Assembly (NCBI GenBank): GCA_036872755.1 | Contig: JAVHNS010000010.1 | Span: forward strand, 1 to 64,000 | Reading direction: 5' to 3' | Source: Orbilia blumenaviensis | Taxonomy: Eukaryota > Ascomycota > Orbiliomycetes > Orbiliales > Orbiliaceae | Length of the DNA stretch: 64,000 bases | Shown here: positions 36,347 to 51,022 of the stretch, in pieces | Numbering within the stretch: the first letter of the stretch is position 1 | Layout: every line of letters begins with the position of its first letter | Translations under genes and position numbers: made by a program | Notes under the pieces: model-generated | Told to the model about the DNA's origin: nothing | Seen by the model: only the letters and a program-made list of their open reading frames with translations | Database searches by the model: none

Positions 36347-39300
36347 TTTATAATTAATTTATTTAAAATTAATTATAATAAAAATAATATTAATTTAGAA
36401 AAACTTTAAAATTTAAACAAATTATATAATATTTAAATATTAATTTTTATTATTTAATATATTATTATTAAAATTATAAAAAAAATATATTTTAAATTTA
36501 TCTAAATAAAAACTTTTATAAGGTATTTAATAATAAACAATTTACTTAAATTATTAATAATGTTTTTTTATTAACTAAAACAAAAATTATTAAAAATTAA
36601 GGTTTGAAAAAAATTCTGTATTATAAATTTTAAAAAAATATTTATTTATTTAAAAAATAAAAATAATTTATTTTAGTAAATTGATATTTTTTATTTTAAT
36701 AAATTAAATATTATTAAAAAATAATTTTATAATTTTAAGTATTGAAATAGTTATTTTAATATATAATTATTAATTAATAAAATTTTTAAATTTTATTATG
36801 TTTGGATTTAAAATAAATTTATATTGCTTATTAACAATATTTTCATTTAATATTTTGATAAAATTATTATTTTATTTTTAAATTACATCTATTCATAAAA
36901 TTAAAAATAATTAATTTTATGGTAAAATTAAATAAATAATTTTTAATAAAAAATTTTAAAATAATTATTTTGCTTAAATGGTTATAATAATAAAATACAT
37001 TATATTATTTTTAATTATATTAAACAAAATCTAGTTAGTTGTTTTTGAAAGTGTTTGATTAAAAACATTTAGAATAATAAAAAAAAACAAAAGCAAAAAT
37101 AGAGTTAAAGGGTTTTAATTTATTTCAAATTTAATTTTAATTGAAGATAGTGATTTAAAAAAAAATGAAGATAAATTAATAAAATTTGCAATTATTTAAA
37201 ATTATACAAATAGAAAAAATTGAAAAAAAAAGTTTTAGAGGTTATTTATTTAAATTTTTATAAAAACTTAAATAATATTTTTGACAACATCTATTTTTTT
37301 ATTAAAAAAATAAAAATCATTTTAATTAAAAATATCCTAAAATATATCCCAACCTACTACTTAAAAATAATACAAAAAGATTTATATATATTATTTAAAA
37401 AATATATTAAAATTATATATATTATTAATAGTAATAAATTAAACTAAATTTAATTAATCAAATTTTATTATCAAATCAAAATAAAAAAAAATATATAAAT
37501 TTTCAAAAATAAGAAAAAATTGTTAATTATTTTAAAATTTAATTATAAAATAATCTTTTTATTAATTTTAATTTTTATAAATAAATTTAAAATTTATAAT
37601 TAAATTTATTTTATTGTTATAAAAATTTATAATATATTTACTAAATTTTTTTTTTTAAATTATTAATTTATTTATAATTATTAATTTTTTTTTATTAGTT
37701 ATATGGATATTAATTTAATAAATCAAACCAAATATTTATAAAAAATAAATAAAATTTAATTATAAATATCTTAATAAATAATTTTAAACCATTTATAATT
37801 AATAAATTTTTAATTTTTTTTTTAATTCAATTCAAATTAATAATATAATATAATAAAATACCAATTATTTTTTAATAAATATTTCTAAATATTATTGTTA
37901 TTATAATTGTTTAATCAAAAAAAAAAAAAAACATTTAAATATAAAATATAATTTCAATTTAAATTCCAAATATGATTTTAAATAAAAAAAATTAAAAAAA
38001 TAACTAATATTTATAATAAAAAAATCAAAATTAAATAATACCAATTTATTAATTTTAATATTAATATTTTAAACTTTAATAATAAATTTTAAATAAAAAA
38101 TCAACTATATTTTAACTTTAATTAATAAATTATATAAAATATTAATTATATTATTATTTTTAATATTTTTTAGTTATTATATGCAATTTTAATTAATAAT
38201 AATTTTATAAAAATTATAAAAAAATAGTTTAAATAAATTTTTAAAAACTTTTTTAAAACTAATTAGTTAAATTATAATAATTTAATTTTTTATTATAAAT
38301 TTTAAATTTATTTTTAATATAATTAAACTATTATTTTTATTTTTTTATTTTGTGTAATATATTTGTTAAATATAGTATATTTTATATATTTATGTTATAA
38401 ATCAAAAATAAATTTAAAAAAAGATATACAAATTGAGGTATTAAAATATTATTAATATTATAATTTAAATATATAAAATATTAATTAAATTAATTTATAT
38501 AAACTTTTTATAGTTAATTTTAATATTTTTAAATTAAATTAAAAAATATAAAAATATTATTAATTAAAAATGTTTATTTTTTATAAAATATTTGAAATGT
38601 GTGTAGTTTAATAATAATAAATTAAATATAAGTTTTTTGAATATTAATTTATTTTATTTTAATATTTATGGTTTGAATTATTTAATTTAAATAATAAAAT
38701 TATTTAAAACTTGTTTTAATATTTATATTTTTATTAAGAAAATTAAATATATTTTATTTAAAAAACAAATAATTTTCTTAAATTATAAATATGTTAATAG
38801 AATAATAATGTAAAAAATTATTATTTATTAAGTTATTAAATTAATTCTTAATAAAAATCATATTAAAAAATTTATAATTATTTAATAACTTTTAATATAT
38901 TAAAAATAAGATACCAAAAGTTTTTAATAAAATATTAAAAATTAATATTTTTTAAAAATCAAATTAAAAAAATATAAAATTTTAAAATAATTATTTTATA
39001 TATATAAATATTAATATAAATAATTAATAATTCACAAAAAATTATTTTAAGATTATATAAGGGTAAAATAAAAAAAAAGAATAAATTTATTAATAAATTA
39101 AAAAAAAAATTAAAAAAAATTTTAATTTTAGTATCTTTTTTAACATATTATATTATTTAAAAATAATTTATATTAAAGTTAAAAAAAAAAAAAAAATTAT
39201 ATTTTTAAAAATAATAATTTTATTTAATATAATTAATATATTTATTAAATTAATTAAATTAAGATTATTGATTTTAATTTTGAATTTTAAAAGTATTTAA

Positions 39301-39563
39301 TTATTAAAAATTTTAAAATTAAGGAATATGTTGAAAGTGGTAGTAAAAAAAAAAATTTTATTTTAAATATATTAATTTATTATTAGAAGGATATATATTT
39401 AATAATATTTATTAATATCTTTTTTATTAAAGATATTTATATATTTTAAATTTTTAATAATTAATATTTTTAAAAAAAATATTTATTAAAAAATATAAAA
39501 AATTAATTATTCTAAAAAAATTTATAATATATAAAATTATTTTAAATAATTTTAATATTTAAA
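36347..39563. other. AT-rich interval, no gene seen
   Basis: 3.2 kb of AT-rich DNA without recognisable repeat ends. The frame at 37220-37447 (75 codons, Lys/Ile/Asn/Tyr only) fits chance in this composition. A slightly G-richer patch at 39295-39400 (ggaatatgttgaaagtggta) is unexplained. It could be decayed single-copy transposon or former unique DNA. Confidence 0.45.
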
Positions 39564-40098
39564 ACTAGGAGGCTGCTTGCACAGCACTCAAACCCGACTG
39601 CCACATCTTAATCATATATAATAATATATATAATATATTTTTTCTAATCAAAAAAATTAATGATTATAAACAAAATAGAATTTAATTATATTAATATATA
39701 TAATTGTAAATTTAATTATAAATAATATTAATTTGTTTATAATTATTATTTTCTAAATTATAAATATTATTAATCTAATTATAAATATTATTAATTTACT
39801 TAATAATTATATTATTCTTTTTATAAATAACATTATTTTTATTATTTTTATTATAATAATTTTAATCGATTTTTTTATTTTACTTTTATATACATATAAA
39901 TTTTAAAATTTATTAATTCAAATTCTTATTTATTATTTTATTAACTCACATTATTATATTAAATAGTATAATTTCTAATATAATATTAATTATTCTATTA
40001 AATATTTTAATATCAATTTTATTTATATTTTTATTAATTTTTATTAATTTTATATTATAATTATTGTAAATCTATAAATTATTTAAAAGTGAAAATTA

Positions 40099-41583
40099 CT
40101 CTTGAGGAAAAGTATACTCCGGAGCAACAGTGAAACAACGGTTGAAAAACCAGCAAACCGTTTTTTAGTTTTAATTCCGTAAATCAATAATTAAAAAACC
40201 AAATTTTATTATAAGATAACAATTAAACAACCAAATTTTACTATAGAATAATTGTTAAATACAATTATTAAACCATTCAATTAATTATTCTTATAGTTGT
40301 AAAACAGTTGTTAAATGGTTTTCGTACAATTTTCGCATGGTTTTCGCATGGTTTTTGTATGATTTTACTGACTTATGGTGATTACAACACAAAATTCACA
40401 ATAGATTATTTAATAGATTAACAACTAACTAACCAATAAAATAATTAATAAAACAGCTAACTAGTGATACAACTAATAAAATAATTAATAAAACAACAAA
40501 TAGAACAGCGAATAGAATAATTAGCATGATAACTATTATAGCAGTTAGTATAGTAGTTAATAGTTAGTAAAGCAGCTAGTAAAGCAGTAAAGTATTTAGC
40601 AAGTTGGCAGTTAGTATGGCAGCTAACTAGTACGGCAGCTAGCTAGTATGGCAGCTAGTACGGCAGCTAGTTAGTATGGCAGCTAGTATGGTAGGTAATA
40701 TGGTAATTAACACGGTTGTTAGTATAATAGCTAATATAACAATTAACAAAATAATTAGTAAGGCAGTTAGTGGAATACTTAGCAAATTAGTAATTAGTGT
40801 AATAGTATGGTAGTTAGCATAATAATTAGTACAATAGTTAATACAGCAATTAGTAAAATAGCTAGTAAGCTAATGGAGGACTTAGCAAGTTAATAATTAG
40901 CACAGCAGTTAGTAAGATAACTAGTTAGTAAAATAATAGAATGATAATAGATTAAAAGAAAAATTGAATATAAAGTAATATATTAATTAAAAATAATTAT
41001 AAAATAAATTTTAAAATTATTTTTTATATATATCACATAATTATTTTGCATATTAAAATTAAATTAAATTAAATTAAATAAAAAAAATTAATTAAATTGA
41101 TGAAAATGATCACGTAACAAATATAATTTTTAAATAATTATAATAAAAATAATAAAAATAATAAAAATAAAATTATATTTTTAATTAGTAGAATAATCTA
41201 CAAATAATTTAAAAAACAATTATTATAATTATAATATAATTATAATAGTAATTGTTAGATAATTATTGGGAAATTATTAAAAAATTATAATAAAAATTAA
41301 TAAATATTAATTATTTAAATTATTATTTATTAATTAAATAACTATAACATACTAATTTAAAATGGTTATAAAGACTATTTTTATAATAAATTGAAGTCAA
41401 TTATTAATACAATTATAAAATAATTGTCATACTGTTAATTCATAGTTTAACAACTATAAAAAAACCGTTGATAAATCTGCTAAATAGCAGTTATAACAAC
41501 CGTGAGTTCATAGTAGCTGAACCAGCAAGAAACCACTAAACCGTTGTCTTCTAGTTGTCCAACCCCCAGCTTTGTCTCAAGAG
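40099..41583. mobile_element. TA-flanked inverted-repeat element M2 (1.49 kb)
   Basis: The left end CTCTTGAGGAAAAG and right end (complement CTCTTGAGACAAAGC) match M1's termini. TA is present on both sides (40097-40098, 41584-41585). Internally it has dispersed aaaccgttg/acaactgttt-type motifs near both ends, a central minisatellite complementary to that of M1, and gaaaatgatcacgtaac at 41101-41117. Relative to M1 the minisatellite is on the other strand, so the two copies lie in opposite orientation. No coding capacity. Confidence 0.7.
40500..40930 (-). repeat. Degenerate minisatellite of M2 (TAGTANGGCAGC units)
   Basis: Units such as agtatggcagct and agtacggcagct, with many G-to-A variants (agtataatagct, agtacaatagtt). 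The best-preserved units lie near 40610-40690. It matches the 12-bp array of M1 on the opposite strand. Confidence 0.8.
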
Positions 41584-41830
41584 TATATATTAATATTTAT
41601 TCTGTTGTAAAATTTAAATATTTATTATAAAATTTATTTATTAATTTATTAGTTTTTTATTACTATTTTATTATATATATAAATATAAGAGTATATTTAA
41701 TTAATAATTGATAAATAAAGTATTATAACTATAATTAAATATAAATATATTTTATAAAATAATAAATATGCTATATTATAATTGAAATCGTAATTTATAT
41801 ATAATATAAATATTAAATCATAATTAAAAT

Positions 41831-41833
<3 letters not shown>

Positions 41834-41861
<28 letters not shown>
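41834..41861. repeat. (AT)n dinucleotide tract
   Basis: About 14 perfect AT units, to the right of M2 inside H4. Confidence 0.85.
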
Positions 41862-42019
41862 CTCACTAAATAATAATTGATATCTATATTTAATATAATT
41901 ATTATTATAATAATAATAATTAGTGAAATTATAATTGATTTTGTTTTTGTTATATAATTTTTTGTATATAAAAATATAATTAAAATTCAATTAAATAAAA
42001 GAAAAATCGAATCGAAATC

Positions 42020-42229
42020 AAAAATAAAAATAAAAATAAAAATAAAAATAAAAATAAAAATAAAAATAAAAATAAAAATAAAAATAAAAATAAAAATAAA
42101 AATAAAAATAAAAATAAAAATAAAAATAAAAATAAAAATAAAAATAAAAATAAAAATAAAAATAAAAATAAAAATAAAAATAAAAATAAAAATAAAAATA
42201 AAAATAAAAATAAAAATAAAAATAAAAAT
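42020..42229. repeat. (AAAAAT)n hexamer microsatellite, about 35 units
   Basis: About 210 bp of perfect hexamers, with a degenerate tail to about 42271. H2 and H1 have only six or seven units of the same array at the same internal position, so this is an expansion within H4. It produces Phe-Leu or Phe-Ile repeat frames that are not genes. Confidence 0.9.
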
Positions 42230-42300
42230 AGTAATAAAAATAAAACTAAAAACAAAAATAAAAATAAAAATAGTGTTGTCGTTATTGCGTGCAAAAACCA

Positions 42301-42508
42301 AAATTAAATTAAAATAATTAAAACAATTAAAACAACCAAAATAATTAAAACAATTAAAGTAATTAAAATGATTAAAACAATTAAAACAATTAAAACAATT
42401 AAAACAATTAAAACAATTAAAATAATTAAAATAATTAAAATAATTAAAATAATTAAAATAATTAAAATAATTAAAATAATTAAAATAATTAAAATAATTC
42501 AGATAATT
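42301..42508. repeat. 9-bp array AATTAAAA(C/T), about 22 units
   Basis: Units on the left half read aattaaaac and those on the right read aattaaaat, with a sharp switch near 42420. This gives Phe-Asn-Tyr/Cys or Ile-Lys-Thr repeat frames on the two strands, which are not genes. Confidence 0.9.
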
Positions 42509-43214
42509 AAAATAAATAAGTTTTTTTGGAATTTTGAAATCAGATTTTGTATGTGTCATGTGACCATTTTACATGCAAAAACTAAATTTTTAATTAAAAT
42601 AATTATAATAAATTAAATAAATAAAAGGTTTTAAATTTCGAAATCAAATTTTATATACGTCACATAATTATTTTTGATATCAAAACTATTTTTAATTTTT
42701 ATTTAATTTAATATAATTTAAAAATTTTATAAATCAAATTTATAAATATTATATAACCATTTTACCAACAAAAATTAAATAAATTCAAAAATATATATAT
42801 ATATATATATAAATTTAAATAAAAAAATTGTTTTATACCTATAATCTTTTTTAAAAATGATATAATAAAAAAAATAAAAAAAATAAAAAAAATATATTTA
42901 TAAATTTATATATTTAATTAAATCTAAATAAAAGATTAACAAAAACTATATTAAAATTCTAAAAACATAAATTTAATAAAATAAAAATAAAAAAAACTTT
43001 TATCAAAATCAATTTTATTAATTTCTTAACAACTTTTTGCCAAAAATTAAAAACAATATCAAAATTTTAAAAATCCTATACAAATTTATATAATAAAAAT
43101 AAAAAATAAAAAATCTCTAAATTCACCAAAAACAACACATTTTTTAACAGATCTCATATGGATCGCACCTTGTATTAGTTCAACTCTAACCCTCCTACAA
43201 TACTGCAGTCGGGC

Positions 43215-44052
43215 ATATTAAAAATTTAATATTAATAAATTTAATAATAAATAATTATTAAAAAAAATAAATTAATAATAAATATTAAATAAATATTAAT
43301 TATTAATAAAAATAAATAAAAATAATAATAAAAAGTTTTTCTTCCTAACATTTATCTTTTTCTTATATTTATTTTTTTTAATTAAGTTTTATTAATTATA
43401 TTTAATTAAATTAATAATTAAAATTTTTATATATTTATTTTAAAACTCTTAATCTCTAATAATTTAATTATTTTTTAATTTTTTGTTTTATGTTTTTATA
43501 TTAATATTATTTTTTTATAAATATAATACATATAATTTATTTTTAATTAATTTTAAAAAAGAATTTTGTTTATTTTATATAATATTTATTTTTTAATTTA
43601 TTTTAATAATAATATGTATAATATATAAAAAATTTCAATAAAATAAAGAAAAACTTTTTATTTTCTATTTTAATAATATTTTTTTAATATTGTGGAATTA
43701 GAGTTAATAATATATAATAAAATATTATTTTTTTAATTTTGAAAATAGTTGGTATATATTAGTTTGGGGAATTTTTTTGGTGTAACTCTTTTCTAACTTT
43801 AATAATTTAGTTATTGGATAACTCCCACTTATACATTCATTCTTCATCTATATTTTAATTAAAAGATTTAACAAATTTAATTCCTTTCAATTAATCAAAT
43901 CATTATAATATCAAATTTGAATATATTAATTTAAAACTCAATATATTAATATTTTATTAACATAATATTACTAAATTAAAATAAAAAAAATGAAATTAAA
44001 ATAAAAAAATAAAATAGTTGAAGATAATGTGTTTTTATGGTTTATTATCAAT
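43215..44052. other. AT-rich interval, no gene seen
   Basis: A patch at 43690-43870 (tagtttggggaatttttttg, ggataactcccacttataca) is less AT-biased than its surroundings and matches nothing else I can find in the window. It might be former unique DNA. The interval ends with tcaat, the left target duplication of retroelement D. Confidence 0.45.
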
Positions 44053-44242
44053 TGTCAGAGTAGTATGTACGTCGTAGGCTGTATGTAGTATGCAGAATGC
44101 ATACATTCTGCTGTTTTTAAAGTAATAGCCTCCATTTAGTTATATAATGAATAAAAAAAGGCTTGGTAAAATTAAACCCTGCTATATACAGATTATAGAT
44201 TGTTTTTTATATATAATATTGTTTTATTTTATATATTTAATA
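44053..44242. repeat. Left LTR of retroelement D
   Basis: It starts tgtcagagtagtatgtacgt and ends tatatttaata. The first 110 bases keep G and some C, including gcagaatgcatacattctgc, a near-perfect palindrome (44091-44110). The rest is C-depleted. Confidence 0.8.
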
Positions 44243-44897
44243 TTTTGGTTTAATTTTTAATTTTTAAATGTAGGATGTTTAATAATTAGATTTTTAGAAA
44301 TATTTAAATTGTTTATAATTTATAAAATTTATTTTTATATATTAGTTAAATATTTATTTTAAAATAATTTATAATTTATATAATTTATTATTATATTTTT
44401 AATATAATTTAATTTAATATATATTATAATTTGTTGGTTTAGTTTGAGATTTAGATTTTAATTAATAAATTATTGTATATGTTAAATATATATTTTATAT
44501 TTTAATATATTTTATTAAATTATATTATTTTATTATAATTTATATAATATGTTTTATATATATTAGTTTGAATAAAAAAGTAGTATTTTATTTAATATAT
44601 TATTTTTTAGTAAATAATTAGTTTATAAAGATTTGATTTTTTATTTAATTTATTATAAAAAATTTTGTTCTTTTTTTTTCATTATTTTAATTATTATAGA
44701 TTAATTATTGTTTTTTGCTTTGTAAAATAATTATATAGTTGATAATATAGAATTTTTTATTTTTTTGAATATAGAGTGTATTATTATTAGTATGATAATA
44801 TGTTTTTATAAGATATTGCTTTAATTTTGTTTTTTGGTTTTATTATATAGAAAATTTGATTGTGTTTTGTTTTTTATTAATTATTTTTATATAATAT

Positions 44898-44900
<3 letters not shown>

Positions 44901-44942
<42 letters not shown>
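44901..44942 (+). repeat. 42-nt poly-T run inside retroelement D
   Basis: Uninterrupted T run, the longest homopolymer in the window. Confidence 0.9.
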
Positions 44943-44948
<6 letters not shown>

Positions 44949-47900
44949 TTTTATTTTAATTTTTTATATTATAATTTATTATTTGTAAATTATGTTTTAA
45001 TAAGGATTTTTTTTTTTTTTATTTTTTTATAAATAAAATAATTATTTTTGATTATATTGTTTATTTAATTATTTTATTTGTTAATTTTTTTAATATTTAA
45101 ATTGATATAACTTAAAATTATGGTTATAATAATAATATAATTTTTTAGTTTTTGTGTATTAATTTAGAAATTTATATTATTATTTTATTTTATATTTTAT
45201 ATAAAATATAAAATTTTTTTTATATATATTATATAAATTTTTGTTTTTTTGTTGGATTATGTATTAATTATATTTTAATTTATAGATGTAAAATTGGTTA
45301 TAAATTTGAAAATAAATTATTTTAAAATTTTTATTTTATAAATTAAAATTAATAAATTAAATTTATAAATATTTTAAATAAAAATTTTAATATTAAGTTT
45401 TTTTTTATTATTTTTAAGTTTTTTAAGAATTTAGTAATTAAAATTTTGAAAATATTTTTAAAATTGATTTTTTATAATTTATAAATTTTAATTTTAATTT
45501 TAATTTTTACAATTTTTTTTTTTAATTTTTTAAATATAAAATTTATTTTTTTTTTTTATATTTTATTAATTATAGTTTTAATTATAGTTATTTTATTATT
45601 ATTTTTTATAATTATTCCACTATTGTTATTTATAATTCTCCCTCCTATTGTTTTATTTATTATTGTTTTAATATAATTTATTAATATAATTATTATAATA
45701 ATTAATATAAATGTTATTGTGATTAATTTAAATATTATTATAATTAATTTAAATATTATTATAAATAATTTAAATATTATTTTTATAATTATAAATAATT
45801 ATATTAATTTAAATTAAATATATTATTTAAATTATATTTATAATATTAAAAAAATTTATTATAATTAGTAAAATTATAAATATATTTTAATTAATTTATT
45901 AATTTAAAATAAATTTATTAATTTAATTTATAATTAATAAAAAAATTAAAAATATTTTATAAGTTTTTTTTATTTTGTAATTTTTTTTTTAAAAATTAAA
46001 TATATTTACAATTTTTTATTTTTTTTTTATTTTATATATTTTTTATATTTTAAATTATTTTTTATTTAAACTTTTTTTTTTAATTTATAATTTAAATTTT
46101 TATTTTATTTTTTATAATTTAATTTATAATTATAATATATTTTATTAATAATAAATATAATAATAATTTAGTAAATATATTTATAATTATTTTAATTATA
46201 AATTTATAAATTAGGTTAAATTTTTGTTTATTTATTTATTTTTTTATTTAAAAATATTAAATATTAAAATATTTGATATATTATTAATTATTAAGATTTT
46301 TATATATTTTAATAATTTTTTAATTATTATAATATAAAAGTATAATTTTAATTAAAATAAGTAATTTTAATTTATTAATTATTTTTTAAAATAATATTAT
46401 AAAAAAAAAAAGTTTATATTTTAATTTTTTTAATTAAATTATTTTTTTATTTATATAATTTATAATAATAATTTTAATTTTTATATTAAATTTTATAACT
46501 ATATTTTATAATTTATTAAATTATAATATTATTTTATTTATAAATAAAAATATATATTTTAAAATTGATTTTTTTATTATTTTTTAATTTATTATATTTT
46601 ATATTTAATTTAAATTTATATAACTTTTTATTATTTATTTTAAATTTTTATATTTTATATTTAATTTATAAATTTTAATAAAATATTTATAAAAATAATT
46701 TATAATATTTTATTATTAAAATACTAAATAACTTGCAAATTAATTTAATTTAAAATAAATATATATAATATTTAATTTTATATTTTATATTAAATAAATT
46801 ATATTTTTTAATATATTTTAATATAATATTATATTTTTAAATTATTTAATATAATGTTTATTTTTTTATATTTAAAAATTTATTATTATAAATATAAATT
46901 ATAATTTATAATTAATATATTTAAATTTTTTTAAAATTATTTTATAATATTTAATTTAATTAATAATTAAAATATTTTAAATTTTGTTTTTAATTATATA
47001 TATATTTAAAAATTTTTTAATTAATTTAAAATTTATAATAATATAAAATAAAATAAAGAATTATTTAATTTTGTTAATAATTAAAATTTTTTTAATAAAA
47101 TATAAAATATTATTTATATAAATTAATATTATTATTTTTTTTTTAATAAAAAAATATTTGTTTATAAAAAATTAAATTAATTTAAAAAAAAATTTTTTAT
47201 TTAATAATTTATTTTTAAAATTTTTATTTTATAAATTAAAAACTTATTTTAAATTATAAAAAAATTTTTTTAATTTAAAAATTATAATATTATTTTTATT
47301 ATTTTATTTTTTATATTTTATAAAAAGTTTTATAAATATTTTTTTTTTTTAAATAATATTATATTAAAAAATATAATTTTAACATTTGTTTAATATATTT
47401 TTAAATTAAGAAGTGTAGTATAAGTTAATATTATATAAATTATTTTAAAATTTACTATTAAAATATATATTTTAATAAAATATATTTTATATTTTTATTT
47501 ATATTTTTTAATAATTAATTTTATTTTATATTACAATATATTATTTATTATAATTTTATATTTAAATATTTATTATATATTTATTATTTTTATATTTAAT
47601 AAGACTATATATATTTCATCCCAAATTTAATTTACTTTAAAAGAATTTAATTTATTTTATATAATTTTTAACTATTTAATATTATTTAATAATTTAAAAA
47701 CTTCTTTTAAAATTTTGAATTTTATTAAAATATATATATTTTAATTTTTTATAATATACATTATTAATTAAAATAATACAACTTTAACCTTATTTTTTTA
47801 TTTAATAGTTTTTTTAAATTATTTGAAATTAAGCTTATTATTTTAATTTAATTTTAAAATAATATAAAATAATTTATTAATATTTAAATTACCTAATAAT

Positions 47901-50730
47901 ACTTATAATTTATTTAATATTTGTAAATTAAGTTAAAAAATATACAATATAACTTATAATATTTTTTTTTTTATTATTATTTAATATTTTTTTTAATTTA
48001 ATTTAAATTATAATAATTTTTTATTTTATATTTTAAATTATAATAATAATCTAAATAAAATTTTTTTTATTAAAAACTTTTATTTTTAATTTATTTTTTA
48101 ATTTAATTTTTAATTTTAATTAATTTTTTATAATATTTATAAATTAAAATATAATAAATATTATTTAATTTAAAAAATATTTTACAAAATTTTTTATATA
48201 AGAAATAAATTTTTAAATATTTTAACATTCTAAATAATAAATATTTATTTTTTATTAAAATTTTAGATTTTAATTTATTTTATAATTTAAATATAATTAA
48301 TAAATATTTTTTTTTAAATTTTTAATTATAAAAATTTTTTATTTTTATATTATTTTAAAATAATAATATATATATAATATTTAAAAAAATATAAATTATA
48401 TTTTAATTTTATATTATTTAATATTTTAAATAATATTTTAAAAATTTATAATTTATTTTTATTTATTTTATTATTTATAATATATTTTATAATAATTAAT
48501 TTATTATAAAATATTATTACAATTTATATTATTTTTATTTAAAATAATTTTAAAAATTTAAATTTTATTAATATAATAAATATTTTATATTTTATAATTT
48601 AAATTATTTTTTTTATTATATTATTTTATTTTGGGTTATATAATATAAATAATTTTATTTTTATTTTTTTTTTTATATAATACTTTTATATTTATTATAT
48701 TATAAATTTTTTTATATTATTTAATTTAATTTTATAAATTTTTTTTTTGAAAAATTGGTTTTTTAATTTAATAATAATTGATTTAAATTAAGTTTTAAAA
48801 TTTTTTTTATTTTTTAAAAAATTGATTTAAATATATTTGTTAAAATTATAAATAAAATAAATTATATATTATAAAAATTATTTAATAAAATTAATTATAT
48901 TAATAAATTTTTTATATAATAATAAAATATTTTATAATTTATTAAAATTTATATATATAAATTTAATTATATTAATAGTTTATTATATAAATAATATTTT
49001 ATTATATAATTAAGTTACTTTTATTATTAAATATATTTTATATGTTAAATTAATAAATTATAGTTTAAAATTTTAGTTTTTTATAATCTATTTAATAATT
49101 AGAAAGTTTAAATGATTTAATTTGTAATATTAAATAAAAAGAAAAAAAATTATAATTATTTTTAATTATTTATTTTTTAGTTATTATAATTGTAATAAAT
49201 ATTATAATAAAATTAAATTTTATATTTTTAATTTAATTTTTTATTTTTTAAAAAATTAATAAATTATAATTAATATTTTAAAAAATTAGTTTAATTTATT
49301 TATTATTTTTTTTAAAAAATTTATATTTTTTTTTGTAAATTATAATTTATTTATTTTTATTTATAATTTAATTTATAAAAATTAAGTTAATTTTTATTTT
49401 TAAAATATATAATATATTTTTTATTATTATATATATAAATGAAATATTTATTATTATAATTTTTAATCTTTTAATTAATATTATAAAATTATCTACTAAT
49501 ATAATATTTTTTAATTTAAATAAATTAAATTATAATTTATAAAATTTAAATTTTTTAAAATTAATTTATTTTCTAATTCTTAAATTAATATATTATAAAT
49601 TATATTTTAATTTTTATAAATTATTATATTATATAATTTTGTAAATTTTAATAATATATTTTACATTATTTAATATATATTTATTAATTTTTTTAATTTA
49701 TATTTATTATTTTATATTTTATTTTAGTTTTTTATTTATAAAAGAAGTTTAACTATTATTAATTTAAAATATTTTATAATTTTTTATATTATAAATATTA
49801 TTATTATAATAAATATATTATTTAAATTTTAAATTATTTTATTATTTAAAATTTTTTTTTAATTTTTTTTTAATTAGTTGTTTTATTATATTTAATTTGA
49901 TTTTTATTAAAAAATATTTATATTTTATATATTATTAAATAATTAATGAATTGATATGAATTATTAATAAATTATTAAATAATTAGTTATAATTTGTTTA
50001 TTAATTTTTTTTATATAAATATAAAATATTTTATTTATTTTTTATTAATAATAAAATATTTTTAAATATTTAATAATAGTTATTATATATATATTTTTTT
50101 TTATTATTAATATTTATTATTTTAAATATATTAATAAATTATAAAATTTTTTTATTATTTATATTTTAAAATATTATAAAAATAAAATATAATAAATTTT
50201 TATTTTTAAATAATAATAAAAAATTTATATTAATATATTTATTTATTAAATTTTTTATTTTATTAAAATAATTAATAATTATATAATATATTAATTTTTT
50301 ATATTTTATTTTAAAATTTTATAACTTATTTTAAAAATTAATAAATATAAAATAAATAAATAATTAATATTTTTTTTTAAAATATTTTATTATTTTATAT
50401 AATATTTTTATATTATTTATAAAATATTTAATAATTTTAAATATATATTATTTTATAAATTTTTTTATATATAATTTTATTATTTTAAATTAAATTATTA
50501 AATTTTTTTTAATATTTTAAAAAAAGAATATTTTTATAATTTAAATTTTTTTTTTTGTATTATATTTTATATTATTTTTAATTATAAAAATTAATAATAT
50601 GTTTTAAAATATTAATTATTTTATTATTTTATAAATATTTGTTTATTTTTTAGATTATTAATTTAATTATAATTTAATTTATAAATTTTTATTTATAATT
50701 TAAATTATTAAAATTTTTTTAAATAAATAT

Positions 50731-50761
<31 letters not shown>

Positions 50762-51022
50762 ATTAATAATTATTTTAAATATATATTTTAAAATAATTTT
50801 TAATTTTTTATTTTTATATAATATAATTTATCTTATTATTTACTAATTTAAATATTTTTAAATAAATAATTAATTTTAATTGTTTTGTTATTTTAAAAAA
50901 TTTAAATAATATATTATATAAAAATTAATTAATAATTTATAATTTATAAATTATAATTATTTTATTTAAATAATTTATAAATATTTAAATAATTTTTTTT
51001 TAAAAACCTAATACTAATAACA

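Larger units (their letters stand above)
39564..43214 (-). mobile_element. Helentron-like element H4 (about 2.16 kb plus nested M2)
   Basis: On the minus strand it starts GCCCGACTGCAGTATTG (43214 leftward) and ends with GCAGTCGGG, a partly decayed hairpin and CTCCTAGT (39564). Flanks are T|T in element orientation, with no duplication. From the 5' end it has the preserved 5' block, the (TA)n tract (about 42790), the spaced CACGTG-type motifs (42550-42760), the 9-bp array and the expanded hexamer array. The element M2 is inserted at 40099. Open frames on either strand here come from microsatellites. No Rep/helicase relic is recognised. Confidence 0.65.

Noticed and set aside
37220..37447. 75-codon frame MKKKVLEVIYLNFYKN...
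   Set aside because: Composed only of residues favoured by AT-rich codons, with no recognisable domain or signal; a few such frames are expected by chance in 64 kb of this composition.
41697..42616. Overlapping frames on both strands (Tyr/Asn, Phe-Leu, Phe-Asn-Tyr and Ile-Lys repeats)
   Set aside because: Products of AT-rich DNA and of the 6-bp and 9-bp arrays inside H4.
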